64,000 bases of DNA, taken from NCBI GenBank assembly GCA_025936115.1, contig JAICTZ010000027.1, positions 26,487 through 90,486 on the forward strand. Reading direction: 5' to 3'. This document shows, piece after piece, positions 39,530 to 48,029 of this stretch (position 1 is the stretch's first letter; each line of letters begins with the position of its first letter). The position numbers and the translations under genes are program-made. Source of the stretch: Polyangiaceae bacterium. Lineage in GTDB: Bacteria; Myxococcota_A; Polyangia; Polyangiales; Polyangiaceae. The notes beneath the pieces were generated by a model, which was not told the origin of the DNA, did not search any database, and saw nothing but the letters and a program-made list of their open reading frames with translations.

Positions 39530-39560
39530 GCGCAGGCGCGCGCTCCCGGTTTCAGGTGGT

Positions 39561-40310
39561 TTATTGAGAGGCCGCCGACGTCGCGCCAAGGCGAGCGTGC
39601 GCGGAGAGGCCCAGAGTCAACAACGTCGCATCGGTCCGCAATTCGACTGAGCCCGCCGTGCCGGCTTCACGGCTCACCGGACTGCCCCAAAGGTGCCGTA
39701 CACCGAAAGTCACGCAGAGCGCCGAGGTCGGCTCATTCGGGGCGCGTGCGACGAGGAGCTCGATTCCCAGGCCGAGACCGAAGGTCGCCGCCGATGAGCG
39801 TTGCTTGAACGCGGCTGTGCCATAAATCGCGTTCGGGAACCGGAGCGAATAGACGTAGTCGATCATCGCTCCCCCGCCTGACAGCTCGACGTACGGGCGA
39901 AAGAAGCCGTTCGGCGGTTGCACTCTCAGCCAGGCGTCGAAGAACAGCGTCTGGCGCGTGCGAGTTTCGACGAGCGTTGCGGGCTGGTCGCCCAGCAGGA
40001 TCGAAGTGTTCGTCTGGTCGCCACTTCCTTGGACCGCGTCGAAATCGACCCCGAGTACGAGCGGCAACGGTGTCCGGCTGATGCCCCCGCCGAAACCGAC
40101 GCCGTAAGCGGGACCTAGGTGCGGGTCAGGCACGAACATCGGCTCGACGAGGACTCCCACGATCCACGCGTTCACGCGCCACGGCGCGGCCGCTGAATCA
40201 GGCTCCGCCTCGGCGCGATGGCCATGCGTCAAGACGAGCGCGAACACGCAGAGAGCCTGCGCGCTCGTGCTCAACCCAAGCCGCCCAGCAACGCGCTCAC
40301 GCGCTCTCAT
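39561..40310 (-). CDS. Outer-membrane beta-barrel-like protein, second paralog
   Basis: The 249-residue protein has a signal peptide (AQALCVFALVLTHGHRAEA) and amphipathic beta-strands typical of small porin-like barrels: TLFFDAWLRVQPPNGFFRPY, VELSGGGAMIDYVYSLRF, FGLGLGIELLVARAP. It ends in a strand-like LTLGLSAHARLGATSAASQ. It is a paralog of the upstream gene (shared layout '..YVRLQPP...RPYIE..G' and 'LGLS.R.G' close), joined to it by an ATGA overlap. Function not recognisable. Confidence 0.65.
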   Translation of the reverse strand: MRARERVAGRLGLSTSAQALCVFALVLTHGHRAEAEPDSAAAPWRVNAWIVGVLVEPMFVPDPHLGPAYGVGFGGGISRTPLPLVLGVDFDAVQGSGDQTNTSILLGDQPATLVETRTRQTLFFDAWLRVQPPNGFFRPYVELSGGGAMIDYVYSLRFPNAIYGTAAFKQRSSAATFGLGLGIELLVARAPNEPTSALCVTFGVRHLWGSPVSREAGTAGSVELRTDATLLTLGLSAHARLGATSAASQ

Positions 40311-41122
40311 TCGCTCGCCGGCGCCGCAGGAGGTTTGCCGAATCGCCCCGACAAGCCGAGGGCAAACAAGACCGTCGAGGTGACGGTGCGGTAGTGGACA
40401 ACCACGTCCGAGTCGGGGCTTACCGGCCGCGTATAGCTAGCATGCCCCCCGGCGAGAAGCCGAACGCCGAGCGTGAGATAGACGCTCGGTCCGAGTACCG
40501 GGAGATCGACTCCCGTGCCGCCGCCGGCGGTGTACGTCCACGCATGATCGCTCACCGTGTCGGTGCTCCCGACGCCGCCCACGAACGCGACCGAGTAGTC
40601 GGTTTGCAGCAATTTGGCTCCCGCGATCGCTTCGATGTACGGGCGGACGGACCAATACGGCGGTTGGAGCCGCACGTAGGCATCGATAAAGTACGCCTTG
40701 TCGTGGCGCGTCTTGTCGACGAAGAGCGGGTAATTCCAAGCTCCGACGTTCGTACGTGACGTTGCCTCGCCGAAATAGGCCGATTGAAAGTCGAAGCCGA
40801 CGCTCAACGGGATCTTGCCCCAGCCGAGGCCCATCAGCATGCGCCACCCGAGACCGAGCGAGCCGCCAAGCCCTTCGAAGGGCGTCGCGACGAATCCGAC
40901 GAGCTCGACGTCTCCGCGTAGGAGTGACCGACTCTCGGGCTTCACGTCGAGGGCGGGCGCTTCGGCGCCCACGGGCCCGGCCGATCGTAAAGTAGCGTCG
41001 GCGGGTACAGAGGCCGTCGATTCGTTCGCGGGAGCCGAGTCCCGCAAGTCATCGGCCCGCGCCGACAGGCACCCCGCAAATGTGACGAGTGCGAAGCTCG
41101 CGAGCGCGTCGCCGGCGTTTAG
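40307..41122 (-). CDS. Outer-membrane beta-barrel-like protein, first paralog (start unclear)
   Basis: The mature part has strands such as FIDAYVRLQPPYWSVRPYIE, SVYLTLGVRLLAGGHASY and VLFALGLSGRFGKPP. It is preceded by a signal-like stretch (ALASFALVTFAGCLSARADD). No ATG, GTG or TTG lies in frame between the upstream HEAT gene's stop and this stretch. The frame is open further upstream, but only through the HEAT gene. Either a rare start codon is used or a base is wrong. The boundary given is the stop of the upstream gene. It overlaps the next barrel gene by 4 nt. Confidence 0.6.
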   Translation of the reverse strand, partial: LNAGDALASFALVTFAGCLSARADDLRDSAPANESTASVPADATLRSAGPVGAEAPALDVKPESRSLLRGDVELVGFVATPFEGLGGSLGLGWRMLMGLGWGKIPLSVGFDFQSAYFGEATSRTNVGAWNYPLFVDKTRHDKAYFIDAYVRLQPPYWSVRPYIEAIAGAKLLQTDYSVAFVGGVGSTDTVSDHAWTYTAGGGTGVDLPVLGPSVYLTLGVRLLAGGHASYTRPVSPDSDVVVHYRTVTSTVLFALGLSGRFGKPPAAPASE

Positions 41123-43005
41123 GGGCCTAGTTTGGCCAGTGCGTTTGTCGCCACGGTCCGCAGATCTTGACTCGGATCTCGTTCCGCAACCAACCGAAGC
41201 GTGCCGGCGATGGACGCATCCTGCGGAAGCCACGCACTCAGAGCATTGATCGCGCGTGAACGAATGGCAAACTCGGTTTCGCCGAGTGCGCGCTCGGAGA
41301 GTGCGGCAGCGAGCACGGGCGAGAGCTCGCGCTCGCTGATCGCATCGACCGCGTTCCAACGAACGTCGGCGACAGGATCCCGACTGAGCGCGGCGAGCAT
41401 CCCGTCCGGCTCGGCCCCGGGGATACGTCGCAACGCCTGCGCTGCGGCGGAACGCACTGCGGACGACGGGTTCGAGATGTACCCGCGTATCTTCTCGAGC
41501 ATCGCTCCGGAGCCGGCGTTCCCGAGGGCGGTGAGTACGGCCGCCTGCTGAGCGGGTGTCTGCGCCTGGTCGAGCTGCGTCGAGAGAGCGTCGCGCGTGC
41601 TCTCGGCCAGGGCGGGGTCTTGATTCTCGAGCCGATGCAGCGCCGAGCCGAGACCATACGTCGCCTGGACGCCGACCGTAGCGTCGCTCCTCAACGATTT
41701 CAGCGCTTCGACCGTCTGCGCCGTGGGCGTCGGCACGCGGCTCAGCGAGCGCGCCGCTTCGAGACGGTTCTCCGCCGAGAGCGGTGAGTCGGGCGCAGCC
41801 ATCTTGGCGAGCAGAGCTTGAGATTCGGGCGTAGACGCGTCGCGCAGCGCGGCGAGCAACGGTTCCGTGAGCGGCCCATCCTTCGCGAGCTTGGACGCCA
41901 GAAGCGCCAGATTTTTTGGATCCTGGCGAAGGAGCGCGGTGAGGGCGACGAACGCGCGCTCCGCTCGATCGCGCCGGCCCTTGTCGTCCGCCTTGATCTC
42001 GCCAAGCCGCGCATAGGCTTCCGCGACACTGAGGCCACCGGCTCGGGCTCTGTCATAAGCCGCAGGGTCCTGACTGCCGTTCGTCTTGAGTGCTTTTGCC
42101 TGCGCGACCAAGCCCGCAAAGGTCGCGTTCACCGAAGGGTGAAGCGGCGTCGTTGCCTCAAGCTCAAGCTCGGTGTTGCTGTCGAACGTCGCGAACGGAC
42201 CGTCGACGGCAATCGCGGTAAGCCCCTCTTTGAGGGCGACCGCTCGAAGCGCGGGCGGGTTGTCGAAGCGGAACTGCTCGTCGGACTGGCGAACGTCGTA
42301 GCTCTTAAGGTGCTTCGCCGTCAGGCTCGGATATCCGGACTTTTGTTTGAACAGCGTGTCGCCGCTCAGCTTGTACTCGGCCAGGTAGTTGCCGCTCGCA
42401 TCCGATTCACTAGCCTGCCAGGACTCGCCGGGCTCGCGGACGACTTGGAGATACTCACCTAGCGCCTGCCACATGCGACCGACGAAGACCGGCAACCCCG
42501 CCGCCCCGCGCGCCTCTCTAAAGCGGCCGTCATTGGAGAAGACGAGAAAGAATGGGCGCTGAACCGCCTCGTCGAGCGCACGCGCACCTTGACTGCCGGG
42601 GTCGGCAGCATCGGCGACCGTCATCTCGCCGTGAAATTGGGCACCGATGATGCGACCTCCCTCGGATGCGAGACCGGCGAGCACGAGTTCACCCACCATC
42701 GCGAAGCTAACCAATCGTACGCCGTTTTCCGCGTTGACATGCGTCCGGTAGCTCGCTCGGTAGTTGCGCTCGCTGCCGGCCGGCAGGAGACCGCCCGCGA
42801 GCGTCTGCGCGCCGTTAAGGCGCGGCGGCTCCGGGGGAGCGTTCGGCTTGGAGCCGAGCGCCATTGCTACAGACGGGGAGACCGCTGAACGCGTCGAGCG
42901 CGTGTACGCCGCCCAGAGCATGGCGCCGAGCGCAAGCGGCAGCGCGCCGATCAACCATTTTCCGGCGGGAGCGGACGGAGTCCGAAGTTTGGTGCGAACG
43001 GTCAT
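41119..43005 (-). CDS. HEAT-repeat protein with N-terminal beta domain
   Basis: The 628-residue protein has one N-terminal membrane anchor (KWLIGALPLALGAMLWAAY). A beta-rich domain (residues about 60-280; RNYRASYRTHVNAENGVRLV, AGLASEGGRIIGAQFHGEMT) comes next, then a helical array of HEAT-like repeats (LAALLRDA-type pairs; NPSSAVRSAAAQALRRIPGA, DPVADVRWNAVDAISERELS, TEFAIRSRAINALSAWLPQD). The beta domain plus helical array recalls the vitellogenin/MTP lipid-transfer N-terminal module, but this is a weak resemblance. ATG 43005 overlaps the upstream RCC1-like gene's stop by 4 nt. Confidence 0.7.
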   Translation of the reverse strand: MTVRTKLRTPSAPAGKWLIGALPLALGAMLWAAYTRSTRSAVSPSVAMALGSKPNAPPEPPRLNGAQTLAGGLLPAGSERNYRASYRTHVNAENGVRLVSFAMVGELVLAGLASEGGRIIGAQFHGEMTVADAADPGSQGARALDEAVQRPFFLVFSNDGRFREARGAAGLPVFVGRMWQALGEYLQVVREPGESWQASESDASGNYLAEYKLSGDTLFKQKSGYPSLTAKHLKSYDVRQSDEQFRFDNPPALRAVALKEGLTAIAVDGPFATFDSNTELELEATTPLHPSVNATFAGLVAQAKALKTNGSQDPAAYDRARAGGLSVAEAYARLGEIKADDKGRRDRAERAFVALTALLRQDPKNLALLASKLAKDGPLTEPLLAALRDASTPESQALLAKMAAPDSPLSAENRLEAARSLSRVPTPTAQTVEALKSLRSDATVGVQATYGLGSALHRLENQDPALAESTRDALSTQLDQAQTPAQQAAVLTALGNAGSGAMLEKIRGYISNPSSAVRSAAAQALRRIPGAEPDGMLAALSRDPVADVRWNAVDAISERELSPVLAAALSERALGETEFAIRSRAINALSAWLPQDASIAGTLRLVAERDPSQDLRTVATNALAKLGP

Positions 43006-44261
43006 GGCGCAGTGTGAAACCCCGAGGGCGGCGCGATCTGTGCGGCACAATCATTGGAGCAGGCGAGCGGCACGCACAACACCGTTCGATCTCCGCGGAT
43101 CCCACAGACGTGATATAGGCCAACCGCAAGTTCGACCAGGTTTTCGCTCGCCGGCAGCGCGACGCCAGAGATGACCTCGGAGTTGAAATTTTGGGAGCAG
43201 ATCGCGCGACCGCTCTCAAACAACGCGCAGAGATTGGCGCCCGCGTTGTCGCTCGCGAGCGCCACGACCGCCTCGCCACTTATGTTCGCCTTGGCGGCCA
43301 GATGAGTTGAGGATTCATCTTCGTTACCCGAGTCATCCCAGCAGTGGACCTGGCCGTCGTTCGTGAGGCCGCACGCCTTGCCGAAGCTCACGACCACGTC
43401 TTTGAACGGTCCCGAGAGCGTCGGCTCAGCGCTCGGATTCGATCCCGCTTTCCAGCACGTCGCGTCCCCGTCGCTCGAGAGAGCACAGACGTGACCTTGC
43501 GCGATGGCGACACGTGTCGATGACCCCGCTGCGGTAGGCGCAACGAAGTCGATGCAGTTGCCATTCAAGGGAAACGAGGTGGGCAGTCCGCCCATGGGAA
43601 CATATGCGAGACTACCGACACCATCGCCGTCGATCGCGAGATCGATGACGGGTGCGTCGGGCAAACACGCGGAGATGAGCATCCTCGTCTTCCCGCCCAC
43701 GCCACCAATCCAGTCCGCGCAGCTCAGCATGCCCGCGCCGTCCACCGCGCAGACGGCTTCCGGCGTCGCGCTCGGTCCCATCGCCAGGGTTTGAAAGGCA
43801 CCGCTCAGCGCCGTGTGCGAGGCCCAGGCATCACCTTCGTCGCCCCAGCACACGACATTTGCTTCTTCATCGAGTGCGCAGGTGATGCCCTCCCCGGCAG
43901 CGATCCGACGCCGCGCAGTGACGGCCACGGGCGGCAAGCCCGCACCGCCGGCGCCCGCTTCATCGCCGGTGGCACCCGCGTTGGGCTTCCCGCCGCTGCC
44001 ACTGCTCGTCCCACCGGTGGCGCCGTCGCCGCTGCCGGCAAGATTACCTGAACCGGCGTTCGAGCTACCGCCTTTTCCGGCTCTACCACTCGTACCGCCT
44101 CCAGCCCCACCCGTTGCCGTGTCTCCGCCCGAGCCACTTAAGCCAGAGCTGCCCGCGCTGGACTGACCTGAGCCGCCCGTCCCGAGGCCCGGCGTGTGAT
44201 CGCTAGTTCCACACCCGAGCCCCCAGACGACCGAGGATACTACAATGAGACTCTTTCGCAT
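43002..44261 (-). CDS. RCC1-like lipoprotein with Gly/Ser stalk
   Basis: The 419-residue lipoprotein (signal SSVVWGLGC) has a stalk of about 90 Gly/Ser/Ala residues and then a propeller of RCC1-type repeats: AAGEGITCALDEEANVVCWG, IAQGHVCALSSDGDATCWKA, VSFGKACGLTNDGQVHCWDD and LAVGLYHVCGIRGDRTVLCV. Each repeat carries the CAL..DG...CW motif, with paired cysteines. Such proteins are very common on myxobacterial surfaces; the ligand is unknown. First gene of a four-gene minus-strand block. Confidence 0.88.
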   Translation of the reverse strand: MRKSLIVVSSVVWGLGCGTSDHTPGLGTGGSGQSSAGSSGLSGSGGDTATGGAGGGTSGRAGKGGSSNAGSGNLAGSGDGATGGTSSGSGGKPNAGATGDEAGAGGAGLPPVAVTARRRIAAGEGITCALDEEANVVCWGDEGDAWASHTALSGAFQTLAMGPSATPEAVCAVDGAGMLSCADWIGGVGGKTRMLISACLPDAPVIDLAIDGDGVGSLAYVPMGGLPTSFPLNGNCIDFVAPTAAGSSTRVAIAQGHVCALSSDGDATCWKAGSNPSAEPTLSGPFKDVVVSFGKACGLTNDGQVHCWDDSGNEDESSTHLAAKANISGEAVVALASDNAGANLCALFESGRAICSQNFNSEVISGVALPASENLVELAVGLYHVCGIRGDRTVLCVPLACSNDCAAQIAPPSGFHTAP

Positions 44262-44276
44262 GACGCGGAGCTTAGC

Positions 44277-47200
44277 TCAGTGGGGCTCCTTGGAGCAGGC
44301 CGGCGCGCCCGGACCCATTGGGTTTACAACCACGTTCGAGCCATCAATGTCGACGATCTCCGTGTAGGCGAGATCACCGGCCTGCTTGCCGTAGTCGCCG
44401 AAATAGCCGAGCGCGTTCCCGCCCGCCGCGCCGACGAGCACGTAGTTCTGATGGTAGCCAGCCCAGTCAAAAAGCTTCATACGGAAGGTGTGGGAGAAGA
44501 ATAGAAAGTGAACCCGCGCCGCCAGGTTAAGCTGCCCCTTGAGCTCGGTGAGATCGAGCTGCTGTGACCAATTCCAACCCGTCACCCACCGGTAGTCCGC
44601 CGCGAGCATGCCCGCTTTCGGCGTCCCTTCGTAGTCGGTGCCGGTGGTGGTACGCGGGTCGGGCTCGCTCAGGCGCATGGCTGCTACGACGACGCCGCTC
44701 GGCAGAGAAACGTCCAGCAAGTCGATCTTGCCCTCGAGTCCGATCGAAATACCGGGAATGCCGACGCCTGCAAAGACAAGCACCCCCACGCCGGCACTCG
44801 GCGTGATGACCGGGCCGCCGTAGGCGCGGATGTCACCGATACGGGGTACCTGGCCATTGAGCGCGTTGCCTAAGACGTTGCCGACGCCCGTGAAATTGCC
44901 GTCGAAGCCGACGCCGAGCTGCACGCCGCCAGCGATGTCCCAGAACCCGTAGCCGTCGATAGCGAGATTGATCGTGATGGGACCGATCGGGAAGTCCAGA
45001 TCGATCACCTTCAGATGATAGGGGTGCGGGGTATCGAAGAGGTTAATCGTGCCGGAGACCTGAATCGCCTGCTGCGCGCTGTGCAGGGAGGTCGCGAAGT
45101 CGAGGTACTTCTGCGCCTTGCCGTCGTATTCCTTCTTCCAGGCGTTGATGATGCTGGCGCGCCCGACGGGTGGCACCATGTCGAGTTGATCGCAGTTGTA
45201 GGAGTGACCGTTCTCGTCCTTGATCTTATCGCCAAGATCGCCCTGGATCTGATGGCAGAGCTCCGGGGTGAGGCCGTTCTGGAAGTAGTACTCGTTGACC
45301 GCGCGGGCCATCAGGTAGGTGCTACGCGTGTCCGTGAGCGCCGACTTTGTCGCCTCGCGCGAGCTCTTGCAGCCATCTCGGTTCAGCGCGGGCGTGCCGA
45401 GCGAACCGTCGTCGTTCAGCGCGAGGCTAACGGTCTGTGCTGCCCCCGGCGTGATGGCGACCACGGTCTCGCCGAAGAGCTTCACCGTGCTATTAACCGT
45501 AACACCACAGTCGTCGAGGACGGTCCCGAGGTTGGCCGAGAGGACCTCGACTTTGTTGCCGAACAGGATGCCGCCAGCTGCAGCACCTACACTCGAGTGC
45601 AGGCTGACCTCTTGGATGTCGTCGTGTCGCTTGACTGGCTTGATGCCGAAGTCCGTCGTGGGCTCGAGGTACACACCCCACTTCTTGCTGCCATCTTGCG
45701 CGGGCTTGCTCGAGCCGTCGTGCGTGTCGCCCACGTCGGTGTTGCCCGAGGCGAGGCAAAGCAGGACGTCAACCTTTGAATAGGCGTCTGGCAGCGTGTC
45801 ACGTTGGGCTTCGGGAATGGTGGCATTGTCGGTTGCGGCGGAGGTAGTACCGAGCTCGCTGGCCAGAGCGGCGGCGTCCGGAGTGCCGACTGCGCCATCG
45901 AGCGGGCACAGCTGAAACTCGTCGCAGTTGGTTTCCGCAGGCAACGCCGAGCAGCTGGCCGACGGTTTTCCGCAGCGATGTTGAACTTGTGTGCATGCGA
46001 CATCGACGCACGTCGCAGCGCATACGAAGCCGGTCGAACAGTTCGCATCAGTCGTGCAGTTCGCACCGAGTGTGGTCGGATCGATGGGGCAGTCTTCTGC
46101 CATGCCAACCGCGGGGCAGGCGGACCCGCTCGGAGGGGCCGTGTTGAGCTGCGCGTCCGTCGGCGAGGCGATGATGTTGTCGTTGGCGTCGCAGAACGTA
46201 GGCGTACATACGCCCGCCGAAGGATTCGGTGTCGCGTAGTGCAAGCCGTTGACCTGCCCATTCGCGCTCGTGCTGGTGAACGAGGGCGCCCAACATTCAT
46301 CGAGCGGTGCGCCGTGCATGGGCGGGTTCGGGACCGTCGGCGCGATTGGTCCGCCGATCGGGCCGTCGCCGTCGAGATTGAACACATCCCAACGAGAAAA
46401 TGGCTTGAAGGTCAGCGTTACGCCGGGATCGAGCTCGGTCTCCTTGCCGAGAATGGCGCCCTGATGCGGGGTGTTGCCGACGGCCAAGCGAATGCGCGCG
46501 TTCGGTGCCACGACTGTGCCCGCGAACGGCTTCTCTAGAGCGAGGAGGTTCGTCCCGAGGTAGCCCAGGAGCACCTTGTCTGGCGCACTGGCCGACCAGG
46601 TTCCGTGATCGACGAACGAGGTGCGAACGTAAATGATCGTGGGACCACTCGACGAAGTAACCGAGATCTTCGCCGGCGGCTCGAGGGTAATGCTCCCGAT
46701 GTAATAAGTGCCGCTGCTTAGCGCGAGCGTGCCGCCCTGCACGTTGACGCTGCCGTAAGCACCGGGCGCGAGACTCGTCGTGCCGGTACTAATTGTCTTA
46801 TTGTTGGTGGAGGTCTGAAAGGAGATGTCCCAACCACGGGCGAAGGGTTTCGTGCCGATCGACGCATTCGGCGAGATGGCGCCAGTCACCGTGACGTTGC
46901 CTTCGGCCGGCGTCAGCCTGTGGAACTGCCCGAAGGTAATGGACCCGCCGGCCGTGACGAAGCCGTTCACGGCGCCGCGGTCGAAGACCTCGACCGAGCC
47001 GGAGCTCGTGATGCTGCCCATTCGAGTGTCATAGCCGTAATGCGCCGCCCCACTGCCTGTCGTGCTGCTGCTCGCATAGCCGCCGCCTGGCTTCGCGAGC
47101 ACGGAGCGATCTCCGAGCAACAAGACACCGGACGATACGACCGCACTCCCGCGATAATCAACGCCATTGGGCACCGTGAAGCCGAGGTGCGTGGGCACGG

Positions 47201-47357
47201 TGGCCGCTTCGGTATCGGAACTCGTGCTCTCGACCGCGTCGCTCGTCGCGCCCGAGCAGGCCCCTAAGATCAAGGTGCTTGCCAGCACGAGTAACCCACC
47301 GTTCTTGACTGATCCAACGCAGTTCCACTTCGGAGTCATCCTCGCCCATCCCTTCAT
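44277..47357 (-). CDS. Very large secreted lipoprotein, polymer-forming-like N-terminal domain
   Basis: This 1026-residue protein has a lipoprotein signal (LLVLASTLILGAC). The first 350 residues are beta-rich with Gly/Ser turns (TTSLAPGAYGSVNVQGGTLA, LSSGTYYIGSITLEPPAKIS, VVAPNARIRLAVGNTPHQGA), as in surface 'polymer-forming/DUF7305-like' domains. A cysteine-bearing linker follows (CPIDPTTLGANCTTDANCST). A C-terminal region of about 500 residues has LFDTPHPYHLKVIDLDFPIG, PITINLAIDGYGFWDIAGGV and an LDLTELKGQLNLAARVHFLF strand set resembling a beta sandwich or barrel. The function is not recognised. ATG 47357 follows GGGGA; ATG 47384 or 47339 remain possible. Confidence 0.65.
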   Translation of the reverse strand: MKGWARMTPKWNCVGSVKNGGLLVLASTLILGACSGATSDAVESTSSDTEAATVPTHLGFTVPNGVDYRGSAVVSSGVLLLGDRSVLAKPGGGYASSSTTGSGAAHYGYDTRMGSITSSGSVEVFDRGAVNGFVTAGGSITFGQFHRLTPAEGNVTVTGAISPNASIGTKPFARGWDISFQTSTNNKTISTGTTSLAPGAYGSVNVQGGTLALSSGTYYIGSITLEPPAKISVTSSSGPTIIYVRTSFVDHGTWSASAPDKVLLGYLGTNLLALEKPFAGTVVAPNARIRLAVGNTPHQGAILGKETELDPGVTLTFKPFSRWDVFNLDGDGPIGGPIAPTVPNPPMHGAPLDECWAPSFTSTSANGQVNGLHYATPNPSAGVCTPTFCDANDNIIASPTDAQLNTAPPSGSACPAVGMAEDCPIDPTTLGANCTTDANCSTGFVCAATCVDVACTQVQHRCGKPSASCSALPAETNCDEFQLCPLDGAVGTPDAAALASELGTTSAATDNATIPEAQRDTLPDAYSKVDVLLCLASGNTDVGDTHDGSSKPAQDGSKKWGVYLEPTTDFGIKPVKRHDDIQEVSLHSSVGAAAGGILFGNKVEVLSANLGTVLDDCGVTVNSTVKLFGETVVAITPGAAQTVSLALNDDGSLGTPALNRDGCKSSREATKSALTDTRSTYLMARAVNEYYFQNGLTPELCHQIQGDLGDKIKDENGHSYNCDQLDMVPPVGRASIINAWKKEYDGKAQKYLDFATSLHSAQQAIQVSGTINLFDTPHPYHLKVIDLDFPIGPITINLAIDGYGFWDIAGGVQLGVGFDGNFTGVGNVLGNALNGQVPRIGDIRAYGGPVITPSAGVGVLVFAGVGIPGISIGLEGKIDLLDVSLPSGVVVAAMRLSEPDPRTTTGTDYEGTPKAGMLAADYRWVTGWNWSQQLDLTELKGQLNLAARVHFLFFSHTFRMKLFDWAGYHQNYVLVGAAGGNALGYFGDYGKQAGDLAYTEIVDIDGSNVVVNPMGPGAPACSKEPH

Positions 47358-47377
47358 GCGCCGTTCCCCGACGATGG

Positions 47378-47450
47378 GACTCATCTAGCTCACACCGTCG
47401 ATCATTGCAACTGCAATCGACGCGTCGGCCACTTGCTGAGACTCATCTAG
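47378..47450. promoter_or_regulatory. Palindrome and direct repeats upstream of the large secreted-protein gene
   Basis: The 11-nt sequence GACTCATCTAG occurs at 47378-47388 and again at 47440-47450, 62 bp apart. Between them is the perfect inverted repeat ATTGCA-AC-TGCAAT (47404-47417). They lie 20-95 bp upstream of the proposed start on the minus strand, a good place for a regulator. No regulator is assigned. Confidence 0.4.
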
Positions 47451-48029
47451 TTGGAAAACGCACCGGCGGCCGCACCGCCGAAGGTCCTATCTCGTCAAAT
47501 TACCTATGGCGCGGGCTTCGGTTTCTTGCCTGTCACCCACTGTCGCTCTCTGTGAGCGCCATCGACCCGCTCCGAAGGCTCCTGGGCGCCTCCAAGAACG
47601 CTCGCTTCGTTCTTGAAAAGCTCCTCGGCGCTTCCCCGAAACCACGCGCACCGTCTTTCCAGGCACCCGGGTGCTTCAGCCGAACGCATGTTTCGTTCTT
47701 CGTCGGGTACCGGGCAGCCCCATGCAACGGTCGTTTCGTTCTTGGAAGCTCCTGGGCGCCTGGAGGAAACCCTGCCTTCGCTTTTGGAAGCTGCTGGGCG
47801 CTGCCCCGAACGCTTACATCGTCATTCTATGCATCCGGGCGCCTCTCGGAACGCTCGCCTCGTGCTCGACGGCTCCCGGCCGCCTCCGTCATCGGTTTAC
47901 CGCACTATCCGCAAAAATGTCCGCAATGCGATTTTTTGGAAACCGAGCCCTCAACGGACCGACCAGACGTGCAGGCGCGCCGTTGCGCGACCGAAGCACG
48001 CAAGGCGCGTGCGGAAGGATTGCATAACA
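47385..48029. other. Gene-free stretch holding the 42-bp repeats
   Basis: Between the large secreted-protein gene and the helical-protein gene there is no supportable gene. It contains the operator-like repeats (47378-47450), the 42-bp array (47576-47900) and a T-rich spot near 47930. Open frames crossing it are produced by high GC and by the repeat period. Confidence 0.6.
47576..47900. repeat. Degenerate 42-bp tandem repeat array
   Basis: About eight consecutive units of 39-44 bp (mostly 42) share a core such as GCTCCTGGGCGCC, then CCCCGAACGC, then TTCGTTCTTGGA. Unit starts are near 47576, 47619, 47661, 47705, 47747, 47789, 47831 and 47870. Similarity between units is moderate, with clear conservation of GCTCCTGGGCGCC and CGTTCTTG. 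Because the period is a multiple of three, several frames stay open (repeats like FLEAPGRLEE in one), but none looks like a real gene. It fills most of a 645-bp gene-free stretch. Confidence 0.7.

Noticed and set aside
47576..47900. CRISPR array
   Set aside because: The 42-bp units are contiguous and degenerate, without alternating identical repeats and unique spacers, and no cas gene is near.
47613..48029. Upstream extension of the helical-protein gene through the repeats
   Set aside because: The ribosome site GGAAGGA fits ATG 48030, and the upstream part is repeat-derived low-complexity sequence.
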